Part shown: in pieces, positions 34,605 through 45,438 of the stretch
Layout of the letters: each line of letters opens with the position of its first letter
How positions within the stretch are numbered: position 1 is the stretch's first letter
Source of the DNA: Deltaproteobacteria bacterium
GTDB lineage: Bacteria > Desulfobacterota > Desulfomonilia > UBA1062
Reading direction: 5' to 3'
Assembly: GCA_029547045.1 (NCBI GenBank)
Contig: JAKPQL010000075.1
Coordinates: forward strand, 1 to 53,863
Length of the DNA: 53,863 bases
Made by a program: the position numbers and the translations under genes
Notes under the pieces: generated by a model
Seen by the model: only the letters and a program-made list of their open reading frames with translations
The model's database searches: none
What the model was told of the DNA's origin: nothing

Positions 34605-34680
34605 TGGAGCGGGCAACGGGATTCGAACCCGCGACATTCAGCTTGGGAAGCTGACACTCTACCAACTGAGCTATGCCCGC
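34605..34680 (-). tRNA. tRNA-Gly (anticodon CCC)
   Basis: A 76-nt cloverleaf including an encoded CCA. Acceptor GCGGGCA pairs with TGCCCGC, the discriminator is T (usual for Gly), the D-arm contains GCTCAGTTGGTAGAGT, the anticodon stem TCAGC/GCTGA encloses TTCCCAA, and the T-loop is GTTCGAAT. The encoded CCA is also the edge of a 14-bp perfect palindrome (34594-34607). The other two tRNAs here do not encode CCA. Confidence 0.95.
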
Positions 34681-34691
34681 ATTGCCCCCTG

Positions 34692-34720
34692 TAATAAAAT
34701 ATGACCGCAGCGCTTGTCAA
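34692..34720 (-). promoter_or_regulatory. Sigma70-type promoter of tRNA-Gly
   Basis: On the minus strand TTGACA (34715-34720, consensus) and TTATTA (34692-34697) are separated by 17 bases, 11 bases before the tRNA. It may also drive the rimP-nusA-infB operon by readthrough. Confidence 0.75.
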
Positions 34721-34819
34721 GGAAGTCTTTGGAAAGGCGCAACTGGACTAGGGCGCCATCGGTGTCGGCGCCCCCTTTCCCGGGGATGGCGGGGCGTGGC
34801 CGCTTGCTGTAAAAACGGT

Positions 34820-35218
34820 TCAGCCCTGGATGAACTTCATGAGCACGGATCGTTTCCTGGGGCCGTCGAACTCAGCCAGGTAAATACCCTGCCAGGTGCC
34901 GAGCACCAGGGAACTGCTCTCCACGATGACGCTCACGCTGGAACCCACCAGGCTCGCCTTGATGTGTGCGTCCGCGTTGCCCTCGGCGTGGCGGTAGCCC
35001 CCGTCCTCCGGCACCAGTCTGCCCAGCGCCGCGGTGATGTCCTCCTTCACGGCAGGGTCCGCGTTCTCGTTGATGGTGATGCCGCAGGTGGTGTGGGGCA
35101 CGTAGACCACCGCCACGCCAGAAGTCAGGTGCTCGTTCCTGAGAACCCCCCGCACCTGGGCGGTGATGTCCACGAGCTGTATGCGGGCGGTGGTCTTGAT
35201 CTCGAGCCTCTTGATCAT
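34820..35218 (-). CDS. YjbQ family protein (UPF0047)
   Basis: 132 residues. VVYVPHTTCGITINENADPAV is the family signature, with the later GNADAHIKASLVGSS and GTWQGIYLAEFDGPRKR. Members are small trimeric proteins with a conserved His site; some have weak thiamine-phosphate synthase activity, but the true role is open. I use ATG 35218 because AAGGAGG lies 8 bases upstream; an ATG six codons earlier overlaps that site. It follows tatD by 19 bases. Confidence 0.92.
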   Translation of the reverse strand: MIKRLEIKTTARIQLVDITAQVRGVLRNEHLTSGVAVVYVPHTTCGITINENADPAVKEDITAALGRLVPEDGGYRHAEGNADAHIKASLVGSSVSVIVESSSLVLGTWQGIYLAEFDGPRKRSVLMKFIQG

Positions 35219-35237
35219 GCCTCGATCCTCCTTCACG

Positions 35238-36029
35238 CTATACGCATGCCATGCAGGACACCGGGCCCCCCCTGAGGAAGAGCCTGGAGAAATTGTCCGT
35301 GGTCGCCCGTGCCACCGCTCCCCGGTCCATGCCCTTGATCCGGGCGATCTCCTCCACCACCCTCGTCACGTGCAGCGGCTCGTTGCGCCTGCCCCTGTGC
35401 GGCTCAGGGGAGAGATACGGCGCGTCGGTCTCCACGAGGAGGTGCTCCAGCGGCGTGAGCCGGACCACCTCCTGGAGCTTCTGCGCATTCCTGTACGTGA
35501 CCACGCCGGGGATGGATACGAAGAAGCCTTTTTCCGTCACGCGCCGGGCGAGGTCCGCGTCCCCGGAGAAGCAGTGGAACACCCCTCCCAGGCCCCACGC
35601 CCCTGTCTCGTCCAGCACCCGGACCGTCTGCTCGTGGGCGTCCCGGTCGTGGAGGACCAGGGGGAGCCCCAGGTCGCGTGCGAGCTCGATGTGTGCCAGG
35701 AACAGGTCCTTCTGCTCAGGTTCGCTCTGTGGCGTCCGGTAGAGGTCGAACCCGGTCTCTCCCACCGCCACCACCTGGGGACAGACGAGCTCGCTCAACC
35801 GATGCACGTCGCTCCTGGCGTATTTTCCCCCGTTCTGGGGGTGGATGCCCAGGGACACATAGATGCCGGGCCGCAACCGGGCCGCCTCCAGGGCCCGCCC
35901 GCAGTCGCCGGGGTCGATGCCCACGGCCAGCATGGCTCCCACGCCGCCGGCCGCGGCCCTGGCCAGGACCTCGTCCAGGTCTTTGCGGAACTCCTTGAAG
36001 TGGATGTGGCAGTGGGAGTCAACGATCAT
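35238..36029 (-). CDS. TatD family metal-dependent DNase
   Basis: 263 residues, amidohydrolase fold. Metal ligands: DSHCHIHFKEF, GETGFDLY, LVLHDRDAHE, FHCFSGD and ETDAPYLSP. The family removes 3' nucleotides from DNA, and some members deacylate D-aminoacyl-tRNA. The start ATG 36029 gives the expected MIVDSHCH and overlaps the phosphatase gene by 11 bases; the long upstream frame is a shadow. It forms an operon with the phosphatase and YjbQ genes. Confidence 0.95.
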   Translation of the reverse strand: MIVDSHCHIHFKEFRKDLDEVLARAAAGGVGAMLAVGIDPGDCGRALEAARLRPGIYVSLGIHPQNGGKYARSDVHRLSELVCPQVVAVGETGFDLYRTPQSEPEQKDLFLAHIELARDLGLPLVLHDRDAHEQTVRVLDETGAWGLGGVFHCFSGDADLARRVTEKGFFVSIPGVVTYRNAQKLQEVVRLTPLEHLLVETDAPYLSPEPHRGRRNEPLHVTRVVEEIARIKGMDRGAVARATTDNFSRLFLRGGPVSCMACV

Positions 36030-36798
36030 CGCGCATGCACCCCTGGAGCTCTTCATGCACCCTCGCGTTGCTGGCGACGATGTCTCCCCGCTCCAGGTCA
36101 AAGGGGCTGCCGTCGAGACAGGTGACCGCGCCCCCCGCCTCACGGAGGATGACCACCCCGGCGGCCATGTCCCAGGGCTTGAGCCCCTGCTCCCAGAACC
36201 CGTCGAGGGAACCGCTCGCCACCATGCACAGGTCCAGGGCCGCCGAGCCCATGCGCCTGATGCCCCTCGCCTTCCTGAGCACGCGCTCGAAGCGCCCCAG
36301 GAGCGAGGCCATGTCGTCATGGTCGTAGGGGAACCCGGTGGCGATGAGCGAGTCGATCATGCGGCGCGTCTGCGACACGCGGATGGGCGCGCCGTTTTTG
36401 AACGCGCCCCGGCCGGCCTGGGCCCAGAAGGTCTCATCGCTCACAGGGTTGCGGCACACGCCCACCAGGGGCTCCCCGTCTTTGAGGACCGCGACGGCCA
36501 CGCAGAAGAACGGAATGCGGTGGATGAAGTTGTTCGTGCCGTCGATGGGGTCGATGACCCAGGTGAAAGCCGAGGTCCCCTTCTTGGAAAAACCCTCCTC
36601 CGCGAGGATGCCGTGGTCTGGGTATGCCCGCTCTATCTCGGAGACGATCCGCTCCTGGGAGAGCCGGTCCATGTTCGTCACCAGGTCGATGCGGCCCTTG
36701 TGCTCGATGGTTATCTCGCCTTCGAGGTTGTCCTTGAGATAGTCTCCCGCCTTTGTCGCGAGGCGGATGGAAAAATCCAGCATGGCTCCGCTTGTCAT
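36019..36798 (-). CDS. Inositol monophosphatase family protein (SuhB-like)
   Basis: 259 residues. Motif 1 is WVIDPIDGTNNFIHRIPFF with the metal-binding Asp residues, after ILAEEG which carries the Glu. Motif 2 is KPWDMAAGVVILREAGG. Substrates in the family include inositol phosphate, fructose 1,6-bisphosphate and NADP; SuhB also assists ribosome synthesis. Specificity cannot be read here. ATG 36798 is the first start; ATG 36783 five codons in is also possible, and neither has a well-spaced ribosome-binding site. Confidence 0.92.
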   Translation of the reverse strand: MTSGAMLDFSIRLATKAGDYLKDNLEGEITIEHKGRIDLVTNMDRLSQERIVSEIERAYPDHGILAEEGFSKKGTSAFTWVIDPIDGTNNFIHRIPFFCVAVAVLKDGEPLVGVCRNPVSDETFWAQAGRGAFKNGAPIRVSQTRRMIDSLIATGFPYDHDDMASLLGRFERVLRKARGIRRMGSAALDLCMVASGSLDGFWEQGLKPWDMAAGVVILREAGGAVTCLDGSPFDLERGDIVASNARVHEELQGCMRDDR

Positions 36799-36827
36799 TC
36801 CTTGAGGTTTTGTGTACCATAAAGGAC

Positions 36828-37364
36828 GTGCAGAAGGTTTACAAGATAAAAAAAGCCCTCATCTTCCCCACCGTGCTGGGCATGGTCATCGCCGTGCCGG
36901 TGTTCGCGGACGCCATCTCCATGATCCGCGCGGGTGAGTACCCCGCCAGGATGCTGGTCTTCGCATCGCTGTTCATGATCCTGTTCTACCTGCTCTCGGT
37001 GAACAACCTTCTGAAGCGGGTCACCCTCACGGACACGGAGATCGTGTTCCGGAGCCTGTTCGGCACCACCCGCATCCTGCTGGACGAGATCACCCTCATC
37101 GACGGGGTCACCTTCAAGTCCCGGCAGTTCGTGACCATCTCGTCCAAGAAGAAGAACTCCTGGATCCCCAACAGCTACGACTCTTTCCCGGAACTGCTGC
37201 AGACCCTGGAGGAGAAGGCCCGGGAGGGCACCATCGGCCAGGGGTTCACCAATATCAGGGCGAACCTCATCCAGCGCAGGGGCGACATCGCCGTGGCATG
37301 GTTCGTGGTGCTGTTCCTCATCCTGGTCATCGTGGTGCGCGCCTACCAGCACTTCGCCGTGTAG
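36828..37364 (+). CDS. Membrane protein with PH-like domain, unknown role
   Basis: 178 residues. Two adjacent membrane helices near the N-terminus (about 8-28 and 38-55) are followed by a soluble stretch TLTDTEIVFRSLFGTTRILLDEI, resembling bacterial PH-like domains. A final membrane helix follows (AWFVVLFLILVIVV). The start is uncertain: GTG 36828 has AAAGGA only one base away, and TTG 36810 is in frame too. It lies between the divergent phosphatase gene and parS/parA. I do not assign a function. Confidence 0.65.
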   Translation: MQKVYKIKKALIFPTVLGMVIAVPVFADAISMIRAGEYPARMLVFASLFMILFYLLSVNNLLKRVTLTDTEIVFRSLFGTTRILLDEITLIDGVTFKSRQFVTISSKKKNSWIPNSYDSFPELLQTLEEKAREGTIGQGFTNIRANLIQRRGDIAVAWFVVLFLILVIVVRAYQHFAV

Positions 37365-37384
37365 GGGCGCCTTCCATGTCCCCG

Positions 37385-37398
37385 GTTTCACGTGAAAC
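37385..37398. promoter_or_regulatory. parS: parS centromere site
   Basis: GTTTCACGTGAAAC is a perfect 14-base palindrome and matches the inner 14 bases of the conserved ParB-binding site TGTTTCACGTGAAACA. It lies 44 bases before the parA start, so ParB binding could seed segregation and also affect parA expression. Confidence 0.92.
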
Positions 37399-37441
37399 TT
37401 TTCCCGTTCAACTTTGCGGCTATTTGTGGTAGTCCTCCATT

Positions 37442-38236
37442 GTGCCCCGGAAGATAATCAGCATATCCAATCAGAAAGGCGGTGTGGGGAAGACCACCAC
37501 CGCCATCAACCTGGGCGCCTCCCTGGCGCTGCTGGGGAAACAGACCCTCATCATTGACCTGGACCCCCAGGCCAATGCCACCACCGGCCTGGGCGTGGAC
37601 CCCTCCACGCTTTCCTCCCACATCTATCACGTCATGCTGGGCGAGGCGGCTCTGGCTTCCATCGTGCTGCCCACCAAGGTGGGCGGCCTGTTCCTTGCGC
37701 CGAGCCACACGGACCTGGTGGCCACCGACGTGGAACTCATGGACGCCTCCATGCGGGACCGTATCATGGCCAAGGCCCTGGTTTCCCTGGATGCTCACTA
37801 CGACTACATCCTCGTCGACTGCCCCCCGTCCCTGGGGCTGCTCACCCTGAACGCGCTCACCTCTTCACACTCGCTCCTCATCCCGGTCCAGTGCGAGTAC
37901 TACGCCCTGGAGGGGCTGAAGAGCCTCCTGAACACGTTCCAGCTGGTGAAGAAGCGCCTGAACCCGTCGCTGTCCATCGAGGGGTTTCTCCTCACCATGT
38001 TCGACGCCCGTACCCGCCTGAGCCACGAGGTGGCGGGCAACATGCGGGACCACTTCGACTCGCAGGTGTTCCAGACCGTTATTCCACGCAACACGAGGTT
38101 GTGTGAGGCTCCGAGCTACGGGCTCCCCATCTGTCTCTACGACATCTCGTCCAAGGGCGCCCAGCACTACCTGATGCTCGCCAAGGAGATCGTGAGCAGG
38201 GAGGTCATCCATGAAGTCAAGGCCACGTCTCGGTAA
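37442..38236 (+). CDS. parA: Chromosome-partitioning ATPase ParA (Soj)
   Basis: 264 residues. It drives origin segregation with ParB. The deviant Walker A KGGVGKT spans residues 12-18 (SNQKGGVGKTTTAINLG), Walker A' is IIDLDPQAN, and Walker B is YILVDCPPSLGLL. The short length without an N-terminal DNA-binding domain marks the chromosomal Soj type. The GTG start at 37442 has only a weak ribosome-binding site. parB overlaps by 26 bases. Confidence 0.97.
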   Translation: MPRKIISISNQKGGVGKTTTAINLGASLALLGKQTLIIDLDPQANATTGLGVDPSTLSSHIYHVMLGEAALASIVLPTKVGGLFLAPSHTDLVATDVELMDASMRDRIMAKALVSLDAHYDYILVDCPPSLGLLTLNALTSSHSLLIPVQCEYYALEGLKSLLNTFQLVKKRLNPSLSIEGFLLTMFDARTRLSHEVAGNMRDHFDSQVFQTVIPRNTRLCEAPSYGLPICLYDISSKGAQHYLMLAKEIVSREVIHEVKATSR

Positions 38237-39062
38237 AGGCATCGACGCGCTCATCCCGGTGGACGAGAGCGTCTCCTCTTCCCAGGTGATCGAGCTCGCC
38301 CTCGACGCCATTCGTCCAAACCCTGTCCAGCCCCGCAAGACCATCGACCAGGAGAAGCTCTACGAGCTCGCCCAGTCCATCAAGTCCCACGGGCTCCTCT
38401 CCCCCATCCTGGTGCGGAAGATGAACTCCACCTACGAGATCATCGCCGGCGAGCGCCGCTTCCACGCGTGCCGCATCGCAGGCATGACCACGGTGCCGGT
38501 CCTGGTGAAGGACGCTTCCGACGACACCTCCTTCAAGCTGTCCCTCATCGAGAACATCCAGCGGGAGGACCTCAACCCCATGGAGGAATCCGAGGCCTAC
38601 TGCGCGCTCAAGGAGCAGTTCGGCCTCACCCACCAGGAGATCGCCGAGTCCGTCATGAAGGACCGCTCCACCATCACCAACTCCTTGCGCCTCATGGGGC
38701 TCCCCGAGGAGATGAAGGCTGCCCTGCGGGAGGGCGCCATCACCCCGGGCCATGCCCGGGCCATCCTCATGGTCCCCACCGAACAGGGCCGCATCGACCT
38801 GTTCCGGAAGATCATCTCCCGCTCTCTGAGCGTGCGGGAGGCAGAACAGCTCGCCACCGCGGGAAGGAAGAAGGAAGAGAAACCGCCCAGACGCACCGAC
38901 CCGGATTTGGAGAACTTCTCCTCCCTGCTCACCGAGCGTCTCTCCGCACGGGTCTCGTGCTCCTGGTCCCAGCGCCGGGGACGGATCACCATCGAGGTCT
39001 CCTCCCGGGACGAACTCAGGCGTATCGTGGACGAGCTTTCCCGGACTGGGTCTCCCCTATGA
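38211..39062 (+). CDS. parB: Chromosome-partitioning protein ParB (Spo0J)
   Basis: 283 residues. It binds parS and spreads as a CTP-dependent clamp. The CTP-binding motif is GERRFHA at residues 80-86 (consensus GERRxRA). ENIQREDLNPMEE and the helix-turn-helix (LTHQEIAESVMKDRSTITNS) follow, and a C-terminal dimerisation domain ends the protein. The start ATG 38211 lies inside parA, so the two are co-translated. The parS site is 44 bases before parA. Confidence 0.97.
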   Translation: MKSRPRLGKGIDALIPVDESVSSSQVIELALDAIRPNPVQPRKTIDQEKLYELAQSIKSHGLLSPILVRKMNSTYEIIAGERRFHACRIAGMTTVPVLVKDASDDTSFKLSLIENIQREDLNPMEESEAYCALKEQFGLTHQEIAESVMKDRSTITNSLRLMGLPEEMKAALREGAITPGHARAILMVPTEQGRIDLFRKIISRSLSVREAEQLATAGRKKEEKPPRRTDPDLENFSSLLTERLSARVSCSWSQRRGRITIEVSSRDELRRIVDELSRTGSPL

Positions 39063-39074
39063 AGTGTGTATATT

Positions 39075-39195
39075 GTTCTGAACATATGAACACCCCCACT
39101 GCCGCTCCGGGCGGAACAGGAAAGTTTTCGACCGGGAAATGGATCCCATATCCCAATATATATGAGCTGGTTAGCTGCGTTCTGAACATATGGAC
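39075..39195. repeat. Direct repeat pair upstream of dnaN
   Basis: A 17-base element (GTTCTGAACATATGAAC at 39075-39091; the same with one change at 39179-39195) occurs twice, 104 bases apart, in the 181-base parB-dnaN gap. The gap is AT-rich, contains further CATATG palindromes, and has a TATAAA -10-like box at 39210-39215. The repeats may be protein-binding sites controlling dnaN-gyrB-gyrA. One near-DnaA box (TGTGTATAT) overlaps the upstream side. Confidence 0.7.
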
Positions 39196-39243
39196 ATGCT
39201 CTTTTGTAGTATAAAGATCCTTTCATATGAGGAGTAAAAAGAG

Positions 39244-40368
39244 ATGAAATGCATGATCGCGAAATCCGTTCTGCAGTCCATGCTTGCCAAGGTACAGGGG
39301 TTCACGGAACGGAAGACCACCCTCCCCATCCTGAGCCATGCCCTCATGGAGGCAGCGGGCGGAGCCCTTTCCATCAAGGCCACGGATCTGCACACCTCCA
39401 TCATGGTGAAGGCGGGATGTGACCTGAGGGATCCGGGGTCCTGCGCCATCAACGCGAAGGGACTCTACGACATCGTCCGGGAGCTCCCCGAGGAGGACCT
39501 GCTCTTCTGGACCGACGATCATTCCCGGGCGCACCTCTCGGTGGGGAACAAGAAAGTGAAGATGAACATCATGGACCCAGAGGAGTTCCCCGGCATCGAG
39601 CTCGCGGTACCCCAGGGGGGCCTCACCATCCCGGTGGAGGTCATGAAGCCGCTCATCGAGCGGACCATCTTCTCCATCCCCACCTCATCGGAGAGCGACA
39701 CCAAGTATTCCCTGGGCGGGGCGCTCCTTGTGGCGCGGGAGGAAAAGCCCAGGCACACCGTCATCGAGATGGTCACCACGGACAGCAGGCGGCTGTCGCT
39801 CGCGCGGTACCGGGTGGAGGGAAAGATGGACATGGGGGAAGGCATCATCGTTCCCCGCAAGGGGCTTCAGGAGCTCAAGCGGCTCATGGACGGCAGGGAG
39901 GAGGGTGGACGCGTGGTGCTCACCAAGGACTCCCTCTTCTACCTGTCCGGAGAGACCGTGGCCACGGTGCGGCTCTTTGACGGAAAGTTCCCGGACTTCC
40001 GCTCCGTCGTGGCTGAAGAAGCCTATCCCATCGTAACCCGCATCAGCGCACCGGAGCTGCTCAGCGTGCTCAAGGTGTGCGTGGCCATGATGTCGGAGCT
40101 CGCCAGCTGCGTGAAGTTGTCCTTTACCCGGGACAGGACCATCGTGTATGCAAGCAATCCGGAACAGGGGGAGGTGGACACGGCCATTGCCTCCACGCAC
40201 ACCGGGGAGGAGGTGGAGATCTCCTTTAACCCCAAGTACTTCGTGGACTGCCTGACCTTCATAGACTCAGAGGCGCAGATCCTGCTCAAGGGGCCGCAGG
40301 GTCCGTGCATGGTAAGGGACAGCGATCACGACGAGAGCACGTGGGTCATCATGCCCATGAGATTCTGA
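39244..40368 (+). CDS. dnaN: DNA polymerase III beta sliding clamp
   Basis: 374 residues. It encircles DNA and tethers polymerases and repair enzymes. The three-domain clamp is recognisable: KTTLPILSHALMEA in domain I, LSLARYRVEGKM with VPRKGLQELKRL in domain II, and PKYFVDCLTFID with a C-terminal VIMPMRF in domain III, the partner-binding end. The start ATG 39244 has AGGAG 9 bases upstream. gyrB follows by 21 bases. dnaA and recF are not next to it here. Confidence 0.98.
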   Translation: MKCMIAKSVLQSMLAKVQGFTERKTTLPILSHALMEAAGGALSIKATDLHTSIMVKAGCDLRDPGSCAINAKGLYDIVRELPEEDLLFWTDDHSRAHLSVGNKKVKMNIMDPEEFPGIELAVPQGGLTIPVEVMKPLIERTIFSIPTSSESDTKYSLGGALLVAREEKPRHTVIEMVTTDSRRLSLARYRVEGKMDMGEGIIVPRKGLQELKRLMDGREEGGRVVLTKDSLFYLSGETVATVRLFDGKFPDFRSVVAEEAYPIVTRISAPELLSVLKVCVAMMSELASCVKLSFTRDRTIVYASNPEQGEVDTAIASTHTGEEVEISFNPKYFVDCLTFIDSEAQILLKGPQGPCMVRDSDHDESTWVIMPMRF

Positions 40369-42759
<2,391 letters not shown>

Positions 42760-42793
42760 CCAGACGACCCCACGAGACGAGTAAGGAGCTTTG

Positions 42794-45220
42794 ATGAAGA
42801 CGACAACGGTTGCCATCGACCAGGAGATGCGGCGCTCGTACCTGGACTACTCCATGAGCGTGATCATCGGCAGGGCCATCCCGGACGCGCGGGACGGGCT
42901 CAAGCCGGTGCACCGGCGGATCCTCTTCGCCATGCAGGACCTGGGCAACACCCACAACAGGCCTTACAAGAAGTCCGCCCGCATCGTGGGCGACGTCATC
43001 GGTAAGTACCACCCCCACGGCGACCAGGCCGTGTACGACGCCATCGTGCGCATGGCCCAGGGCTTCTCCATGCGCTACTGCCTGGTGGACGGCCAGGGCA
43101 ACTTCGGGAGCGTGGACGGCGACCCGCCGGCCGCCATGCGGTACACCGAGGTGCGCATGGCGCGCATCGCCGAGGAGATGCTCGCTGACATCGACAAGGA
43201 CACGGTGGACTTCCACCCGAACTACGACGAGTCCCTGAGCGAGCCCGACGTGCTGCCGACACGGATACCGGCCCTGCTCCTGAACGGGTCCGCGGGCATC
43301 GCGGTGGGCATGGCCACGAGCATCCCGCCGCACAACGCGGGTGAGCTCATGAACGCGCTCGTGGCGCTCATCGACAGGCCGGACATCGGCCTGGCCGAGA
43401 TCATGAAGATCATCCCGGGCCCGGACTTCCCCACGGGCGGCATGATCTTCGAGAACGGCGAGATCGAGAAGGCGTACCGGACGGGCCGGGGCATCATCAC
43501 GGTGCGCGGCACGGTGGTCAAGGAGCAGGACGCGAACCGGGACCGGCTCGTCATCACCGAGATCCCGTACGCCGTGAACAAGGCCGACCTGGTGGAGCGC
43601 ATCGCCATTCTGGCCCAGGAGAAGAAGATCGACGGCATCTCCACCATCCGGGACGAGTCTGACAAGGACGGCATGCGCGTGGTGGTGGAGCTGAGGAAGG
43701 GGACGCCGGCCGAGGTGATCGAGAACCAGCTCTACAAGCTCACCGCGCTGCAGACCTCGTTCTCCATGAACATGCTGGCCATCCACAACGGCAGGCCCGC
43801 CGTCATGGGGCTCCTCGACATGCTCCAGGCCTTCCTGGACTTCCGGGAGGAGGTGGTCACTAGGCGGAGCCTCTTCGAGCTGAAGAAGGCCAAGGACCGG
43901 CTGCACATATTGGAGGGCCTGCTCAAGGCGCTCGAGCACATCGACGAGATCGTGGCGCTCATCAAGGCCTCTCCGGACGTGCAGACCGCCAGGACCAACC
44001 TCATGGAACGGTTCGCGTTTTCCGAGGTGCAGGCCCAGGCCATCCTGGACATGCGGCTCCAGCGGCTCACCGGCCTGGAGAGAGAGAAACTCGCGGACGA
44101 GCACGCGGCCCTGGTCAAGGAGATCAAGCGGCTCGAGCTCATCCTGTCGGACCGCAGAGAGCTGTTGAAGGTCATCCGGGGTGAGCTCCTGGAGGTCAGG
44201 AACGCGTACACGGACGAGCGGCGCACCGTGATCCTGAAGGGCCCCATCGGCGAGTTCAACGTGGAGGACCTGATCCCGGACGAGAAGATGGTGGTCACCA
44301 TCACCAAGAAGGGCTACATGAAGCGCACCGAGATCGACAAGTACCGCACCCAGAAGCGGGGCGGCGTGGGCGTCAAGGGCGCGGCAACGGGCGAGGACGA
44401 CTTCATCGAGCACATCTTCGTGGCGAACAACCACACCTCCATCCTCTACTTCACCACCCGGGGCAGGGTGTACCACACCAAGGTGTACGAGATCCCTGAG
44501 CGCGACCGGGTGCTCAAGGGCGTGCCCATCGTGAACATAAGGCCCATCCAGAAGGACGAGCGCATCTGCGCCATCCTGGTGGCGTCCGACCTGGACGCGG
44601 AGGCCGAGGTGGTCATGGTGACCGCGCTGGGCACCATCAAAAGGACCGAGCTCAGGAACTTCCGGAACATCGTGCGCACCGGCATCATCGCGTGCACCCT
44701 TGAGCCAGGCGACGAGGTGATCTCGGCCCGGCTCACCACGGGGAGCACGAAGATCGTGGTGGCAGCCAAGTCGGGCAAGGCCATCATCTTCCCGGCCGAC
44801 CAGGTCCGCGTCATGGGCAGGCAGGCCGCGGGCGTGCGGGCCATCAAGCTGGACGAGGGCGACGCGGTGGTGGGCATGGACGTCATCACCTCAGACGACG
44901 ACATGGTGATAAATTTGACCGAGTATGGATTTGGGAAAAAGACGCCCGTGGGCAAGTACCCGGTGCAGAACCGGGCAGGCAAGGGCGTGTACACTGTGCA
45001 CATAACGAAAAAGACGGGTGATCTGATCGGTGTGCGCGTGGTGAAGGACACGGACGAGCTCATGATCATCTCGAGCTCGGGCCAGATCATCCGCATGCCC
45101 GTCTCCCAGATCAGGACCACGCGGACGCGCTCGGCCCAGGGCGTGCGCGCGATCCGGATGAAGGAAGACGAGAAGATCGTGGATTTCACGAAGTACGTCA
45201 GCGAAGAGGACGCGGAGTAA
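42794..45220 (+). CDS. gyrA: DNA gyrase subunit A
   Basis: 808 residues. Breakage-reunion subunit. [20 protein letters not shown] opens the winged-helix domain; the active-site Tyr is in [10 protein letters not shown]. The GyrA box QKRGGVG starts the wrapping domain and marks it as gyrase rather than topoisomerase IV. The quinolone-determining stretch is [14 protein letters not shown]: the position of E. coli Ser83 is Gln78, while Asp87 is kept (Asp82). The start is ATG 42794, five bases after AAGGAG; the TTG before it is rejected. Confidence 0.97.
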   Translation: MKTTTVAIDQEMRRSYLDYSMSVIIGRAIPDARDGLKPVHRRILFAMQDLGNTHNRPYKKSARIVGDVIGKYHPHGDQAVYDAIVRMAQGFSMRYCLVDGQGNFGSVDGDPPAAMRYTEVRMARIAEEMLADIDKDTVDFHPNYDESLSEPDVLPTRIPALLLNGSAGIAVGMATSIPPHNAGELMNALVALIDRPDIGLAEIMKIIPGPDFPTGGMIFENGEIEKAYRTGRGIITVRGTVVKEQDANRDRLVITEIPYAVNKADLVERIAILAQEKKIDGISTIRDESDKDGMRVVVELRKGTPAEVIENQLYKLTALQTSFSMNMLAIHNGRPAVMGLLDMLQAFLDFREEVVTRRSLFELKKAKDRLHILEGLLKALEHIDEIVALIKASPDVQTARTNLMERFAFSEVQAQAILDMRLQRLTGLEREKLADEHAALVKEIKRLELILSDRRELLKVIRGELLEVRNAYTDERRTVILKGPIGEFNVEDLIPDEKMVVTITKKGYMKRTEIDKYRTQKRGGVGVKGAATGEDDFIEHIFVANNHTSILYFTTRGRVYHTKVYEIPERDRVLKGVPIVNIRPIQKDERICAILVASDLDAEAEVVMVTALGTIKRTELRNFRNIVRTGIIACTLEPGDEVISARLTTGSTKIVVAAKSGKAIIFPADQVRVMGRQAAGVRAIKLDEGDAVVGMDVITSDDDMVINLTEYGFGKKTPVGKYPVQNRAGKGVYTVHITKKTGDLIGVRVVKDTDELMIISSSGQIIRMPVSQIRTTRTRSAQGVRAIRMKEDEKIVDFTKYVSEEDAE

Positions 45221-45257
45221 CGCGTCTCCCCACCTATGAGAAGTTGTCTGGAGGAGC

Positions 45258-45277
45258 GCCCGGCCTGAAGGCCGGGC
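45258..45277. terminator. GC-rich hairpin after gyrA
   Basis: A perfect 8-bp stem GCCCGGCC-TGAA-GGCCGGGC lies 38 bases after the gyrA stop. No T-run follows, so it may act as an RNA 3'-end stabiliser or a weak terminator. Beyond it the base composition falls sharply. Confidence 0.5.
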
Positions 45278-45380
45278 TGGATGCAAGGCAGTGTCTCTTC
45301 AAGGATAAGATATAGTGTATGGGTCGGTGGAGTATGAAATTGCTTTCCGACATGTCTTCTTTTGCTCGCTGATATCCACT

Positions 45381-45415
45381 TATGCAGAGTGCTGTATTAC
45401 TAATATTTCTGCATA
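45381..45415. repeat. 7-bp inverted repeat in the AT-rich leader of the broken ATPase gene
   Basis: TATGCAG (45381-45387) and CTGCATA (45409-45415) flank 21 AT-rich bases, ending 23 bases before the ATPase start. It could be an operator or a relic of integration. Confidence 0.4.
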
Positions 45416-45438
45416 GTAATTAGCCGAGGAGATACAAC

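Noticed and set aside
39063..39243. Replication origin in the parB-dnaN gap
   Set aside because: Only one near-match to a DnaA box and no array of boxes next to an AT-rich unwinding element; too weak to call.
45258..45277. Standard intrinsic terminator for gyrA
   Set aside because: The hairpin is strong but no T-run follows on the plus strand; listed only as a possible weak terminator.
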